Assembly: GCA_030847615.1 (NCBI GenBank)
Contig: JAUMIR010000003.1
Span: forward strand, 280,854,265-280,918,264
Origin: Gambelia wislizenii
Taxonomy: Eukaryota > Chordata > Lepidosauria > Squamata > Crotaphytidae
Direction: 5' to 3'
Length of the DNA: 64,000 nt
Shown: positions 10,036-21,630 of the stretch, one piece after another
Layout: each line of letters starts with the position of its first letter
Position numbering within the stretch: position 1 is the stretch's first letter
Notes under the pieces: model-generated
Databases searched by the model: none
What the model was told of the DNA's origin: nothing
What the model saw: the letters and a program-made list of their open reading frames with translations, nothing else
Made by a program: the position numbers and the translations under genes

Positions 10036-12311
10036 GCTTAGCTGTGTTCAGGCATTGCAGTAAGTTGCAGTTAGTCTAAAAGAGAAGCAAATGGTTCTGA
10101 ACTCCTTGCAATCATGCAGAAAGGGAAGAAAGTGAAGTTCACCATGACTCAGCCTCTTAGCACTAAAATCTCATGTTAGTATGACATGAATTTAGCTGTA
10201 GTCAGAAACAAGCATAGAGACACTACTTAACTATGAAGAGCTAGTAAATCAGATTTGGGTCTGTATCCATAGCAGAACTGTTGCATCACAGCATTCAGTT
10301 AGAGTTGGGGTGGTAATCCCAGGCATATTCTTTTAAAGTGTCTTATATTAGCAATCAGCAAAAGTGATTCCATGTTGATTTGCAATGTTTTTAAAAAGCA
10401 CAAATACATTATCTTTAACATATGAGATTTAACTGAAACGTAGTTATGTAACTTTAAGGTGTTCTTGTCATGGTATATTTTTAAAAGGTTGGGAGCCTTT
10501 TAACAAATGTGAAAATGTGAAAAGCATTAACAAAGGAAATTGATATTTCATTTCAGTGTGCAGATAACATTTAATGTTTCAACCACACATAAATAAAGTT
10601 CAAGTTTAGTGGACCTCCAAATCTTTCTACAAGCCAAATACCAGACTTTCTGTCCCAGTCCCCTAAATTTACATATCCCCCCCCCAATTAAGACATAGGG
10701 GAAAGTGGGCTGGAACTAATTTAATGGCTGAGTGACCTCACAGTAGAGAAACAGCCAGAGTCTAATAGGGGTCTTTGTCTACATTTCCACCCTAGCTGGT
10801 AACTTGCCAGTCAAAAGTCAAGCAGGAGAAACAGGTGGGAACTATTAAACCTGTCATAAAGTTTGAAAAATTGATTCTGGAGTCCAAATGAATAGATTGA
10901 ACTTGACAGTGTTATCCTAAAGATTCTAAGAAAAATTCAATAGTTTAATTTGGAGTCCCTTGATTATTCATTAGTTCTCCAGATGGCCAGCATTGATGTA
11001 TCACATATTATTATACAAAGTCTATTATTGTTGGCATATATTAGTATAGACAACTAACAAGCACAGTGTGAACATCTCTATTAGTACCTTTAAGGAGTAT
11101 TAGTCAATTGTAAAATAAAGATTTGTTTAAATATAAAATAACTCTGAATGATCAAGCAGTACCTTATTATTAGTACCTTATTATTTTTACTTGAAAATTA
11201 TTCAAATCCCTTGGGATGACCATTCTGGAATATTTGTCATTTTGTCGTGGTTGTTGGAGAAACTTAAAGTAAAATTTCTCATTTTATAGTGTGTCACTCA
11301 GATATGTTACTAATAACTAGTGCATTTTAGCACTGTTAGATTCCTTCCATAACCTGTGTGTGTTCTCTTTATCAACATGGCTAGAACATTACAAACTCAA
11401 TGTAGTTTAGGCCTAATTTCAGGCATGATTTCCTGAAGAAATACATCAGGCCTCAGAATAGATTGGTTTAATTATCACATTAAATTAATGTTTTTAAACT
11501 GTGATTGCAGTAAAAAAGAAGTAAGCTAAGTTAATCAAAGATATACATCAAATTTTCCATGTTGTAATGTCTTTAACATGCATTGTAGAACAATAGGTAA
11601 AAAGATAGCTGTTTACAGCTAAACAAGAGTCTTTATAGTAGCTGGGTGCATGTTCCAAACTCTACATCTCCTTATGTTTTGCTTGAATGCAAAGAGTTGC
11701 CTATACTCATGCATGGGATTTACACTAGGGCACCAAGATTCCCCTGCCATACCATTTCCATATCACATTGCTTTTGATATTCCTAGGAGCAGAAACAGTT
11801 TGTAATCCACCATGTGGTGAGGCAGTAGATGTTTTGAAGACAGTCAAATCTGAATCTCCTTGGACTTACAGAATTAATTCCATGGATCTTTGCTGCCTTA
11901 TCTATCTCAGCTTTATAGCAAATAGGAAAATTGTGAATTCAATGTATTTTGGCTTATCTCTCTCCATAGTGGGGCTGCATTGGAGCTGTACAAATGGAAA
12001 GATGCTCATGTAACAGATCATTTCCAATTCTCTACCTCCCACTGCACCCTGTGGAGGTTGGAGGACACCTGAATAGTGTGGGCTGTAACAGTGAAAGGGA
12101 GAAATAAAACAAAAGCAGATGGAAGTAATTTGTGATGGAAGTGGAACACTAATCATGCAAGCTGCCTCCACCCAATCTTGGGTAATTTCCCATCATGTTG
12201 CAGCCCATCACACCACAGTCCTTAGTATTTCGGAGGTCCCTCAAACCTCTGGGCATAGTTCTTGTGGCATGCAGTGGAAGATGGTGCTTGTGTTCAGATC
12301 CAGCCCAAGAA
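10036..12311. other. HLCS intron, no gene recognised
   Basis: About 2.3 kb of AT-rich sequence with a short C run near 10677-10686. The ORF at 11768-12013 shows no known family and no coding-like context. Confidence 0.5.
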
Positions 12312-12321
12312 GACTGACCAA

Positions 12322-12352
<31 letters not shown>

Positions 12353-12380
12353 TAATAATAATAATAATAATAATAATTTA
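12312..12380. repeat. (ATT)n/(TAA)n microsatellite, L2 tail
   Basis: An ATT block turns into a TAA/TAAT block. It sits exactly at the 3' end of the antisense L2, so it is the element's own tandem tail, probably expanded after insertion. Confidence 0.8.
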
Positions 12381-12872
12381 TTTATATCCCACTCCTCTAC
12401 GAAATGCAATCAGGGCGGCTTACAACTTTTAAAATATACATCCGAAACCCTCCATCCCACCCCCCTTAAAATACTGTTAGATAATTCAGAAATTAAAACA
12501 CTCATAAAAATACTAAAATTGAACAGTAAACAGTGGCTATGGTGAAGTCAGGACAAATTAGATTGTTATTTTCTGATTGCTGGGTATCTATTCAGGAAAG
12601 GCCTGCCGGAAGAGATCTGTCTTAAGAACTTTTTAAAAGCTATTTAGGGTGGTAATGTGACAGATCTCAGCTGGCAGGCCATCCATAGTCTGGGACCAAT
12701 AGCCAAAAAGGTACTCTTGGAGGTCGTAGAAAGCCTATTTTTTAAAGGTTGTAGCAAATTCCTTCTAGAGGACCTGAGTGCACAGGGAGGATTATATGGA
12801 AGGAGGTGGTCCCAAAGATAGGTTGGACCCAAGCCGTTTAGGGCTTTAAAGGTAATAACCAACACCTTGTAC

Positions 12873-13207
12873 GAGATCCGTCAGATGACAAGCCTGAGTA
12901 GCTTTAAAAAAGCACTAAAAACGGATCTCTTTTGGCAAGCCTTTCCTAATTAGATCCCAGCCTCAGGGGATCCTGGCCTCTTTTAGTCCGCTGGCTATTC
13001 ATTGTATTTATTGTTTTTAAATGTGATTTTAGATCAGTTGCTTTCTAATTTATATTTGTTTAATATTTTTTTTATGGGGGAGGGTGGGGTGGGGGGTGTC
13101 TAGGGATTTTTATCTGTATTGTATCTAAATTTTTGTAAGCCGCCCCGATTGTTTTAACAGAGGGGCGGAGTATAAATAAATAAATGTTGTTGTTGTTGTT
13201 GTTGTTG
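12873..13207 (+). mobile_element. L2 LINE 3' end nested in an antisense L2
   Basis: Sense L2 tail starting GAGATCCGTCAGATGACAAG and ending GGGCGGAGTATAAATAAATA plus a (TTG)n tail. The hexamer TTGTAC borders it on both sides (12867-12872 and 13208-13213). The antisense host L2 resumes immediately after the second copy, so this is a true nested insertion. Confidence 0.85.
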
Positions 13208-13765
13208 TTGTACTGGGCCTGGAAACTGATGGGCAGCCAGTGAAGTGACCTTAAGATCGGTGTTATATTATTTCTTCTGGATGTACCCGAGACCAGTCTG
13301 GCTGCCATATTCTGTACTAATTGAAGTTTCCAGACTAAGCACAAGAGTAGCCCCATGTAGAGTGCATTACAGAAATCAAGACAGGAGGTTACCAGAGCAT
13401 GTACCACGGTCTCAAGGTCCCCAGCTTCCAGGAAAGGGCACAGTTGGTGTATCAGCCGAAGCTGGTAACAGGCACTCCTGACCATCACATTTACCTGATT
13501 CATCATCTGGAGCGACGAGTCCTGGAGTACCCCCAGACTGCGGACACATTTCTTGGAGAAGAGCGTGACCCCATCCAGGACTGGAGGTTGTATCCTAATA
13601 TCTTGGTTCGGGGCTGCTACCGTGAGTACCTCAGTTTTGTCTGGATTCAGCTTCAATTTGATTTCCCTCATCCAGTCCATTACTGCCCTAAGATGATCAT
13701 TAAGAGAAGAGACACCATCTGAAGTCAGAGCTGAAGACCGAGACATATGTGATTGTAAGCCTTTG

Positions 13766-14244
13766 CAATTGTTTTCTTGGATCTTAAATCAACTGCTAAG
13801 AACTTCTAGAAGCAAAGGCTGACATGACAGTGGTTAGCAGTGCTAAGCTGCCAAAGTTATAAATATGTAGAATTTGCCCCAATAATAAAATACCTTCCTT
13901 GTGTCAGATGTATAGTCCTTAACCTCGTTGCAAGTTATCTTCTGGCATCAGTCCAGTGGGTTGTATCCCATGTTATGCTAGCAGAAACAAATATAAATAG
14001 TGTCAAGGTTCTGTTTGCAGCTGCAGCGTACAGAAGAAATAACACTAGCAGCACCTAACCTAATGAAGTTATAATGAGGGACCTAGTAGCTTATGCAACA
14101 ACTTGCACAAGCAGATTCAGAGATCTGGGTTTGATGCTTGTACAAGGATGAAAGCAGGATTTCCACAAGCAGTAGAAATTTCTGGTAAAAGGATGACACC
14201 TTGATACAATCTGATGTGTTTGAAACAGGGTCAGGGTCACGGAT
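13766..14244. other. HLCS intron, nothing recognised
   Basis: No ORF or repeat family recognised between the L2 and the small CR1 tail. Confidence 0.5.
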
Positions 14245-14306
14245 TCATTTTTAAGAGAGACTGGACTGGATGGCCCTTGGGGACTCTTCCCACTCTATGA
14301 TTCTCA
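14245..14306 (+). mobile_element. CR1 LINE 3' tail fragment
   Basis: Short sense CR1 end with GGACTGGATGGCCCTTGG and CTCTATGATTCTCA, the mirror image of the CATAGAATCATAGAGTTGG starts of the antisense CR1 copies in this window. Confidence 0.7.
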
Positions 14307-14398
14307 AAAGAAACATTTAATGTAGCTGAAATGTTTAAAAAGTAATAGAAATCTTACTTAAATTAAATCTGATTGTTAAAATTACTAATTTATTTTTA

Positions 14399-15006
14399 CT
14401 AGCTATACCCAGTGTAGCATACACCCTTCCCCCCAAGTGCTACACACACACACACCCAATGGTACACATGCCTCCCCTGCGCTGCCACGCCCTGTGCTGC
14501 CCCCATGCCCCTCGCCACCCACCCCGCCGCCCCGCTGCCTCCCTCCCCATCCCTCTGCTGCCCTCGCTGCCCCCCGCTGTCCCTTGCCACCCCCTCCCCA
14601 TGTCCCCCGCTGCTCCGCTGCCTCCCTCCCCACCCCCGCCACCCCCCTGTGCCACCATGCCCCTCGGTTCCCTCCCCATGCTACCTCCTGTGCCCTCACC
14701 GCCGTCCCCACCCCCACCCCCCACTGCCCCTCACTGCCCTCCTGCCATCCTCCCCACCGCCCTGCCACCTCGCCCTCCCTGCCACCACCCCTTGCACACA
14801 CACACCATGCCACATCCCCCCCATGCTACTCACACCTCCTTGCTGGTGGCCATGTTTAGAAAAGTCTTAAAAGTCCACATGTTCCTGTCCCCAGTGTGCT
14901 GATTGGCTGACCAACCAAGCTTTGATTGGTTGGTCAGTTTCCTAAGCAGTCAGTCATCACACTGGAAACAGCAACATACCCAAGAGAAATATATATACTG
15001 TATAGA
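14399..15006 (-). mobile_element. Non-autonomous Helitron with C-rich interior
   Basis: On the minus strand this 608-bp element starts with TC (TCTATACAGTATATATAT) after an A and ends with CTAG before a T, the A|T insertion rule of Helitrons. A short hairpin GTGTA-TGC-TACAC lies 13 nt before the CTAG end, as expected for a rolling-circle terminator. The second copy at 55137-55513 shares both ends and the GATTGGTTGG / AGTCAGTC block. The interior at 14480-14830 is a run of degenerate C-rich units (CCCTGCCACC-like) on the plus strand, absent from the second copy. It encodes no Rep or helicase. Confidence 0.72.
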
Positions 15007-17769
15007 TACTTGGTCAGATTGACTTGAGTAGCTTCAAAAATATTACAATACTAGATGTGATTTTAATGTTTGATAATAAATGAATGAATATTAAATATGA
15101 GTATCTTACAAGTAGTAGAACTAGAGCAAATGGTCTTGTACAAGACACACTGATTTCCTAGTAAGTGATAATTATTGTTTCTTACATTATAGAGCAATGT
15201 TTTTTAGCCTCGTGAATTAAATACTAAAAACTATTCTCATTTTGTTAAAAAAAAGCAGAAAGAGAGAGAAAGAAAACCCACTTCATGACAGCATTGTCAG
15301 ATTATTGTTCGAGCTCTCTTGTGTTTTTAGGCATTGCATGAGCATGCATTCATCATTTTTATTGCAGTATTTTTTCTGTGAATTTTCCTTCCCAAATATT
15401 CAAACACAAAGAATCAGATTACTGAGCAGGAAAATTATGTCACAGCTGGACAAGGATGGTTATCATTTTAAAATATGGACAAAATGTTAATTTTTAGAAC
15501 TGGAGTGAAAACGTTTATATACTGTATATGCAGAGTGGTGAATAAAAGAAAAGATGAGAAGTTAAAATTGCTGAGTCACTTAGCACTATCCAAGCAGTTA
15601 CTTCTGTACAGAAGACAAATGGGAAGTGTCAACAACACTAATCAAGTAAAACATGGCAGCTGACCCATAGTGAAAGAATAGATTACTGTACTGTACATAC
15701 TGTATTGTGCAACCAGGAGACACAGTTCAAGTTCCTGACCTTGTTTTTTTAAAGAGATGTTTCATAGTTGACTGTAATTTAATTCTATAATTTAGTGAAC
15801 AAATGCATTATTCTTCATGTTGGAATAAATCATGAAAAATGGAAATAATGGGATTTATGTGTGCTATGCTTTTCCTGTACACCTTACTCAGCTTTGATAC
15901 CCCTTCAGTGGGCAGGGAGGGGACTGATCCTGGTTTGGAAGGAACTTTCAAATCTCAATTTCCTGATCAGAGGAAATAGTGCTTTTTATTTTTTATTTTT
16001 TTAAAATGCCAAAATGAAACATGGGAAGAGGGATGTGGATGAAACATGGGTTTATGTCATGATGACTGAGATCACTATGTTTCAACTGGCCTAGAACCTG
16101 ATAGCTCAGCCTTCAACTTTTAGTAAAGAATTCTTTCCCACCATAGTTCCTCAAGGGGAGAGCAGCAGACGCTGTGGCCAAAAGCTGTTTTCTTATTCAT
16201 GTGCCCTGAAAACTTCTTTTTGCCTTTGCTCTCCAAACTAATTTTGCCAGGAATGAGGCGATTGTGAAATGTGAATAGTTTATAAGTTTATAGTTGTAAG
16301 TTATTCAATTTTATAATCATATTTTACAAAATCTATAATACCATTAATTTAAAAAGTGATAGTGTTCCTAAAGCTATATTTTTTTTTTAGATTAGAAGGT
16401 AGAAAGTAGATGATCAGCATAAAAAAATATATTTTTCTTGCAATTTTGCCATTGCTTTCACTATTTTAAAAGAGGCCAAGAAAAATAACCCCTGAACATC
16501 TTGTAACTTGTACCAATTGCATAACCAGATGTTCAGATATTAGAGAAGTAGCTGGTGGCCACCTGTTTGCTATATGTTTCAGTTTTGTATGATTTCTGAC
16601 GTAATAAAGGATGCATGTTGATAAGGAATAATTCTATGTTAGTAGACCATGGCAGGTTAGCAAGGATCACTGCTACTGGAATGCTAGCATTTTACATCAC
16701 ATTTAGACCCATCTGTTTTGCAGGAAGGACGAGCAATTTTTTTTTTTGTCATTTTCCTTAAAAGCAGTTGGATAGATGATACTGTTATATGGAAATACTG
16801 CCCTCACTTTTTGATGCAGTAACTAGTCAAATTGTCAGAGGAAATCACTTGACCAATATGGAGATTTAGTTTTGGTTTACGGCTTTCTTCAGTGCCCCCT
16901 CCCTCCAAACTCAATGGCATTTTACAAGTTAAATATATAAGTGAAAATAAAATAATTTAAACAATATATCATACATAAGGCTCTGTGTAGGCTGTGTAGA
17001 GCTTTCTTCTCTCTCTTGCATCTGAACCATATACTGTATATTCTATTTTCTCTTCACCTTTCTTATTTCTCTTTTTTCTTGTTATCAGCTGCCACTTGTT
17101 AAAAAACACCCATCTCTCTCTTCCTATCCATATCCTGTTTATTTCTTTTTTGGTGGGTTGGACGGTTGTTGAGAGAGGTTGGTGAAGCAATGTCTGAGGC
17201 AAGCTCTGTAGAAGTAAGCAGGTTAATCTGTATCGTCTTCCCCTTTAACGACTTGGAAAACGTAAGAGCTGTGTTGGTAAACATGCTAAGGCAAGGTGAA
17301 GGAAATGCAGTCGGAGGAGGGAAATTCCTTGCTCTGTGACTGGGAAACTAAGAGTTGCAAGCGCCAGAACTGGATTAAGTCACGAGAAGCAATTACAGCA
17401 AAGGAGGCACAGGGTGAGTAAAGATCTTGATTCCCCCGCCCTGAGATAGCCGGGCCAGAGCTACACCATGGGTTTTTGTCTGTGGCTTTGGTCTATAATT
17501 GCTAAGGAGATCATGATTGCCTCACTGCTGGCATTGTCATCCCATCAAGTGCCTCCATTGCAGCCTCCCATTCCAGCGTGATCTGTGTTATGCAAGGAGG
17601 ATCAAAGGGAATGCTTGCAAGGATCTCCTATGAGGCAGGACTCTTCTTCTTTCCCTCCATCTTCCCCTCAAACATGAGACTCTGCCATTCCCCAGTCAGA
17701 AGGGGGGCAATTCAATCCTAACCGTTTTTACCCTGACTGCCATTTTGCAAAGGGCCTGAAGCAGCAGGT
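15007..17769. other. Long AT-rich intron stretch
   Basis: About 2.8 kb with no recognised repeat or gene. A more GC-rich patch at about 17280-17470 contains a GGTGAGTAAAG donor-like site; see findings. Short ORFs (15242-15663, 16969-17284) show no family resemblance. Confidence 0.45.
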
Positions 17770-17815
17770 GTGGCCATCATTTTGAGCAAAGGGCAAAAGT
17801 CTAAGGGGAAGAGGC

Positions 17816-19040
17816 TTGCAGAGAAAGGCCTTCAAGGCCACAAACATAAGAAATGAAGGAGAATGGGCTTTGTTTCCTTTTCATTTTTTAGAGGAGCAAT
17901 GGGAAGAGGAGCCAGATCCCCATCAATGTCATAACAGGTGGAGTGGGAACTTCCTAAGGAGGAAGAAGATCCTTCCTCATGTGCACCATCCTCAGCCAGG
18001 CATTTCCAATCTGAGGATTTGGGGATCCTCCTATGCAAGGCCATTCAGATACTGGACTTGCCTTGTCCCTCCAACCAATCTGAGCCTGAGGATCCTGATT
18101 TGCCACAAGCCAAAAGGGATTCTTTTCCTAGACCAGGGCCTTCAGCGCTAGAGGTTCCATTCCCTGTTGAATTTATGAAAGAGGTCAGGAAGGAATGGGT
18201 CAAACCTTGCCACAGTATACCCAAATCCTGTGTCGGTTAAGAAATTTTACCATTTGCTCAAGCAAGGGATGGAAACTACAGTTCTATTGATAGATGCCCC
18301 AGTATCTACTCTTGTTCCTCTTTCATTGATGCTAAAGACGGAGAAGATACACTGAAGAACCCTGCGGAAAGAAGAGCAGATGTTGCTCTTAGAAGGCCAT
18401 ATGAGGCCTCCTCCCCAACAATCAGGGGCACTTCAGCCATATCTATATTCTCTAGGGCAGCATATGTATGGGCGAGGGATCTCATACAGGAGGTACCACA
18501 GGGCAATGTAAAGCTGTCTTAAGGCATTAAAAAAACCTCTGAAAGTAGTTGCCTTTATGTTGGATACCAGCTTAGATGTAATCCAATTCAACTCTAAAGT
18601 GCAGGCAGCCTCTGTACTAGTAAGGAGGCAGATTTGGCTGAAGAATTGGTATGCTAATACTCATTCTAAACAAAATCTGAATCTAATTTTGGAAGTGCTA
18701 AAATCTAAATCCCATTTACTGGAGGCAAACTATTTGGAAAGTCTCTGACCCAGTGTTAATAGAGACAAAGGATAAGAAGAAGGGTCTGCCTTCTTCACAG
18801 AAAAGAGAAGAAAGAGAAGTTATTTTTAACAGGGGCAGTCCTCCTTTTAACAGGGGATGGCAAATTCATCCCACAGACAAATTTGGTAGACAGAAGAGGT
18901 TTGACTATAGATACCAGTCTTGGCAGCAGTCCCACTCACAGAGTTTCACCAGGTCCAGCAGCAACAACCTTAGTGGCAGTGCCTCAGCAGGCAAGCAGGA
19001 AAGAAAATTACCTTATCCCTGACTGTCTGGAGTTAATAGT
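17816..19040 (+). pseudogene. DIRS gag-like protein remnant
   Basis: Decayed Gag-like ORF of the DIRS element, the presumed nucleocapsid. Broken frames read, in order, an acidic/proline stretch, RRPYEASSPTIRG, SRAAYVWARDLIQEVPQG, VRRQIWLKNWYANTHSKQNL, PFTGGKLFGKSL and VLIETKDKKKGLPSSQKREE, then a basic Q/S/R-rich tail (about 18850-19020). The order matches the gag of vertebrate DIRS elements as I recall it. Several stops and frameshifts make it non-functional. Confidence 0.75.
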
Positions 19041-19079
19041 AGGGGAAGGCTGCAGTTGTTCTACCCTGTTTGAGTAGAA

Positions 19080-19470
19080 ACTCTACCCAATACTCAAAAC
19101 TCTAAAAGAAGGATATCTGATTGACTTTATGTACCATCCTCATGATTTTTCATTGCCTCTCCAAATTCAAGGAACAAAGAGAAACACTGGGTGATGTTAG
19201 GAGTGATAGAACACAAACATGATCAAATTTGGAGCCTTTGAACCAGTGCGATTTTCAAAAAGATCAAAAGTATCCTACTCCATCTTTTCATCGTTCCCAA
19301 GAAGAACGAATCTTGGAGAGCAGTCCTGGATTTGAAGTGTGTCATTTGGTTTGTGAGGAAAAACAAATTCAGCATGGTGACTCTTAAGATAATTCTGGAG
19401 CCATTTTCTTTTGTCTCTCGATTTAACTGAAGCATACTTGCACATTCTGTGTCCTCAACATGAGTCAGCA
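19080..19470 (+). pseudogene. DIRS reverse transcriptase N-terminal remnant
   Basis: Fragments of the finger region of the RT: EGYLIDFMYHPHDFS, SIFSSFPRRTNLGEQSW and finally LDLTEAYLHI, the conserved first aspartate motif of the palm. The palm YxDD region does not follow. Instead the sequence changes character after about 19480, so the catalytic core is lost. Confidence 0.7.
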
Positions 19471-19989
19471 AGTGCCTGGGAAAGCAAGTAGGAGATGTCT
19501 AATGGGTTATCTGAACAGTATGCAGGGAGAAGCTCAAGGGTTGTTGATAGTCCAGAAATCTAAGTACATCAGCCAGCAGGGAATAAACAGAGTAGCTAAA
19601 AAATATACACAGTCCAAGGTCAACACAAGGCAGAAACACAAGAGAATATTGCCAGCAACAGTTGTCAGCACTAAGGTTGAAAAGGAACTGCTAGGATATT
19701 TATGGGCAATTCCTTCAAGGTCACCTATGTCTCATTAGTACCTAATTAGTTTGTCGTCTAGTATTTAACCTATGCTGGGTGTGGCTCTTCTCCCTCCTGC
19801 ATTCGCTGAAGGATCGGGGTGTATCGTCTTCTCAATCTGTAGCCTCTTGCCAGTTCTTCAGACTCCAAGAAAGTTTCCTAATCAAGGATAGCAGCTTCCT
19901 GGCACTCCACCCTTTGCTTCTCCTTGACTGGGTTCTCCAGGAGGTGAGTTATGACGTCTGCCTCCTCTTTGTTTGAATCATCTTCCAGG

Positions 19990-20260
19990 AGAATTAAAAA
20001 GGCGAACTTACTCGGCAGGATGGATGTGTCAGGTGGAATGGCATCTTTATCCAGGGGTATTCCAGATTATTGCAGATCAGTTTGGAATGCCACAGGTAGA
20101 CCTGTTTGTCTCTCTGTCCAACAATCAAGTGAGCAGGTTCTTCTCGAGGTTCCAGTCTCAGAGCAGAAATGATTGATGCCTTGACTATGGACTGATCTCC
20201 AGATCTACTATATACCTTTCCACTGACAGCCATGATATCCAAGTGTCTTAAGTAAACTAA
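19990..20260 (+). pseudogene. DIRS RNase H-like region remnant
   Basis: The frame at 19973-20176 reads MCQVEWHLYPGVFQIIADQF then GMPQVDLFVSLSNNQVSRFF, the C-terminal part of the RNase H-like domain and its connector as found in DIRS pol. A frame change follows, then WSPDLLYTFPLTAM. Upstream RNase H catalytic residues are not recognisable. Confidence 0.7.
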
Positions 20261-20559
20261 GAGAGGAAATTGAAGAAATTATTTTGATGGCTCTGCATTG
20301 GCCAAGTATGGCCTGGTTTTCAAAAATTCTGGCACTGTGCCAGTGTTAGTTCAAGCTACCGACTAGGCAGGACATGCTGATGCAAGGCCAAATGTGTAAT
20401 CTGGATCCAGCATGGCTCAAACCCCACACATGGAATATGTTACTTAAATGACAGTCTTGCTCCAAGAGTGGTTGATACCATCATTAACTCAAGACTTCAG
20501 TTCACCAGATGAATTTGAGTATACCTTTAGAGCCTTTGTGAGGTGGTGCAAGAGGAAAG

Positions 20560-21420
20560 GTCTTGAGTTTTCAGTCAGTATTAGCTAATACCTTGTTGCT
20601 GTTCCTTCAAGATGAGTTAGACAACCGTCTTAGACCAAATACACTTAAAAGACAAGTTGCAGTGATGGCTTCTGCACTACCTCTGGATCAATTGAAGAAA
20701 TTTTGGTTGCATCCATACGTTAGGTGCTTCTTGAGGACGACCACCTTGATAAAACATCCAGCGATTCACAGATACCCCAATTGGGATCTTCATAAGGTGC
20801 TATTGGCACTGACTAAAGATTCTTTTGAACCACTAAGAAAGGTCTACCTCAGATTTCTTACATGGATAGTTCTCTGCCTTATGGGAATCACTTCATCTAG
20901 TACAGTGTCAGAGTTGGGAGCTCATTCAGTTTGAAAGGAAGAGATTATGCAGCTTTCATCAGTATTCTGTAGTGTTGTGGCTTGACCCTATTTTTATACC
21001 TAAGTAAATTCAACTTTTCACAAGGCACAAGAAATCATATTGCCTTCCTTTTGTCCAAATCTAAAGAAGAAGCTAGAGAGGTCCTGATATATGCTGGATG
21101 TTCAACAAGCCCTCAAAATCTATATTAAAGGTACTCAGCATTTTTGAATATCTGACCACATGTTTGTGTCATTCCAGTCAACATTACTGGGAAAGAAGTT
21201 GATGTCCTCTATCTTGGTGAGATGGAGGAGGGCCTGTGTTACAATGTGTTACAACAGGGCTGATGTTTGGTTGCTAGGAGCAGTTGTCACTCATTCCACT
21301 TGCAGTGCTGCAATGTCTGCAGCAGTAACCACAAATGCACCCATATTAGACCTATGCAGGACAGTAACATAGTTGTTGTCTTCCACATTTATACGCCACT
21401 AGCATTTGGATACATTAGGG
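20560..21420 (+). pseudogene. DIRS tyrosine recombinase remnant (copy 2)
   Basis: Recombinase core-binding and catalytic domain in broken frames. The longest, 20563-20934, contains RLRPNTLKRQVAVMASAL, HPYVRCFLRTTTL and HRYPNWDLHKVLLALTKD. Farther on come THSTCSAAMSAAV and LDLCRTVTW-like remnants. The H-x-x-R box reads H-S-T-C, an Arg to Cys change that fits CpG decay of CGC to TGC. With multiple stops the enzyme is dead. Confidence 0.82.
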
Positions 21421-21630
21421 TCTACAGAAACTTCCTTTGGTAGATGTGTACTTTAATCTGTAGTTCACACGTAAGAGGGGTTCCTCAGTTCATCCACCCA
21501 TTGGTGGGGGAGCTTTGGTATGTTCCTTGACAGGATACTCCCCTCTCCACTGCTGGTAAAAGGAACATTGGTCTTACCTGTGAGCTGTTCCTTTTCAGTA
21601 GTGGAGGCCAGAACTGAGGGAGTGGTTTTT

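Larger units (their letters stand above)
12312..13765 (-). mobile_element. L2 LINE (antisense), split by a second L2
   Basis: Antisense L2 retrotransposon in two parts, 12312-12872 and 13214-13765, interrupted by a sense L2 tail. On the minus strand the RT C-terminal region reads MREIKLKLNPDKTEVL and LQLVQNMAARLVSGTSR, followed by HWLPI. After the insert it resumes with TFKALNGLGPTYLWDHLLPY and the 3' UTR, ending in an ATT/TAA tandem tail at 12312-12380. All are hallmarks of L2-clade RT ends. Frames are broken by several shifts. Confidence 0.88.

Noticed and set aside
14403..14902. Several long overlapping ORFs on both strands (90-147 codons, Pro/His- and Gly-rich)
   Set aside because: They come from the C-rich degenerate array inside the Helitron; composition alone keeps them open and no frame has start, splice or family support.
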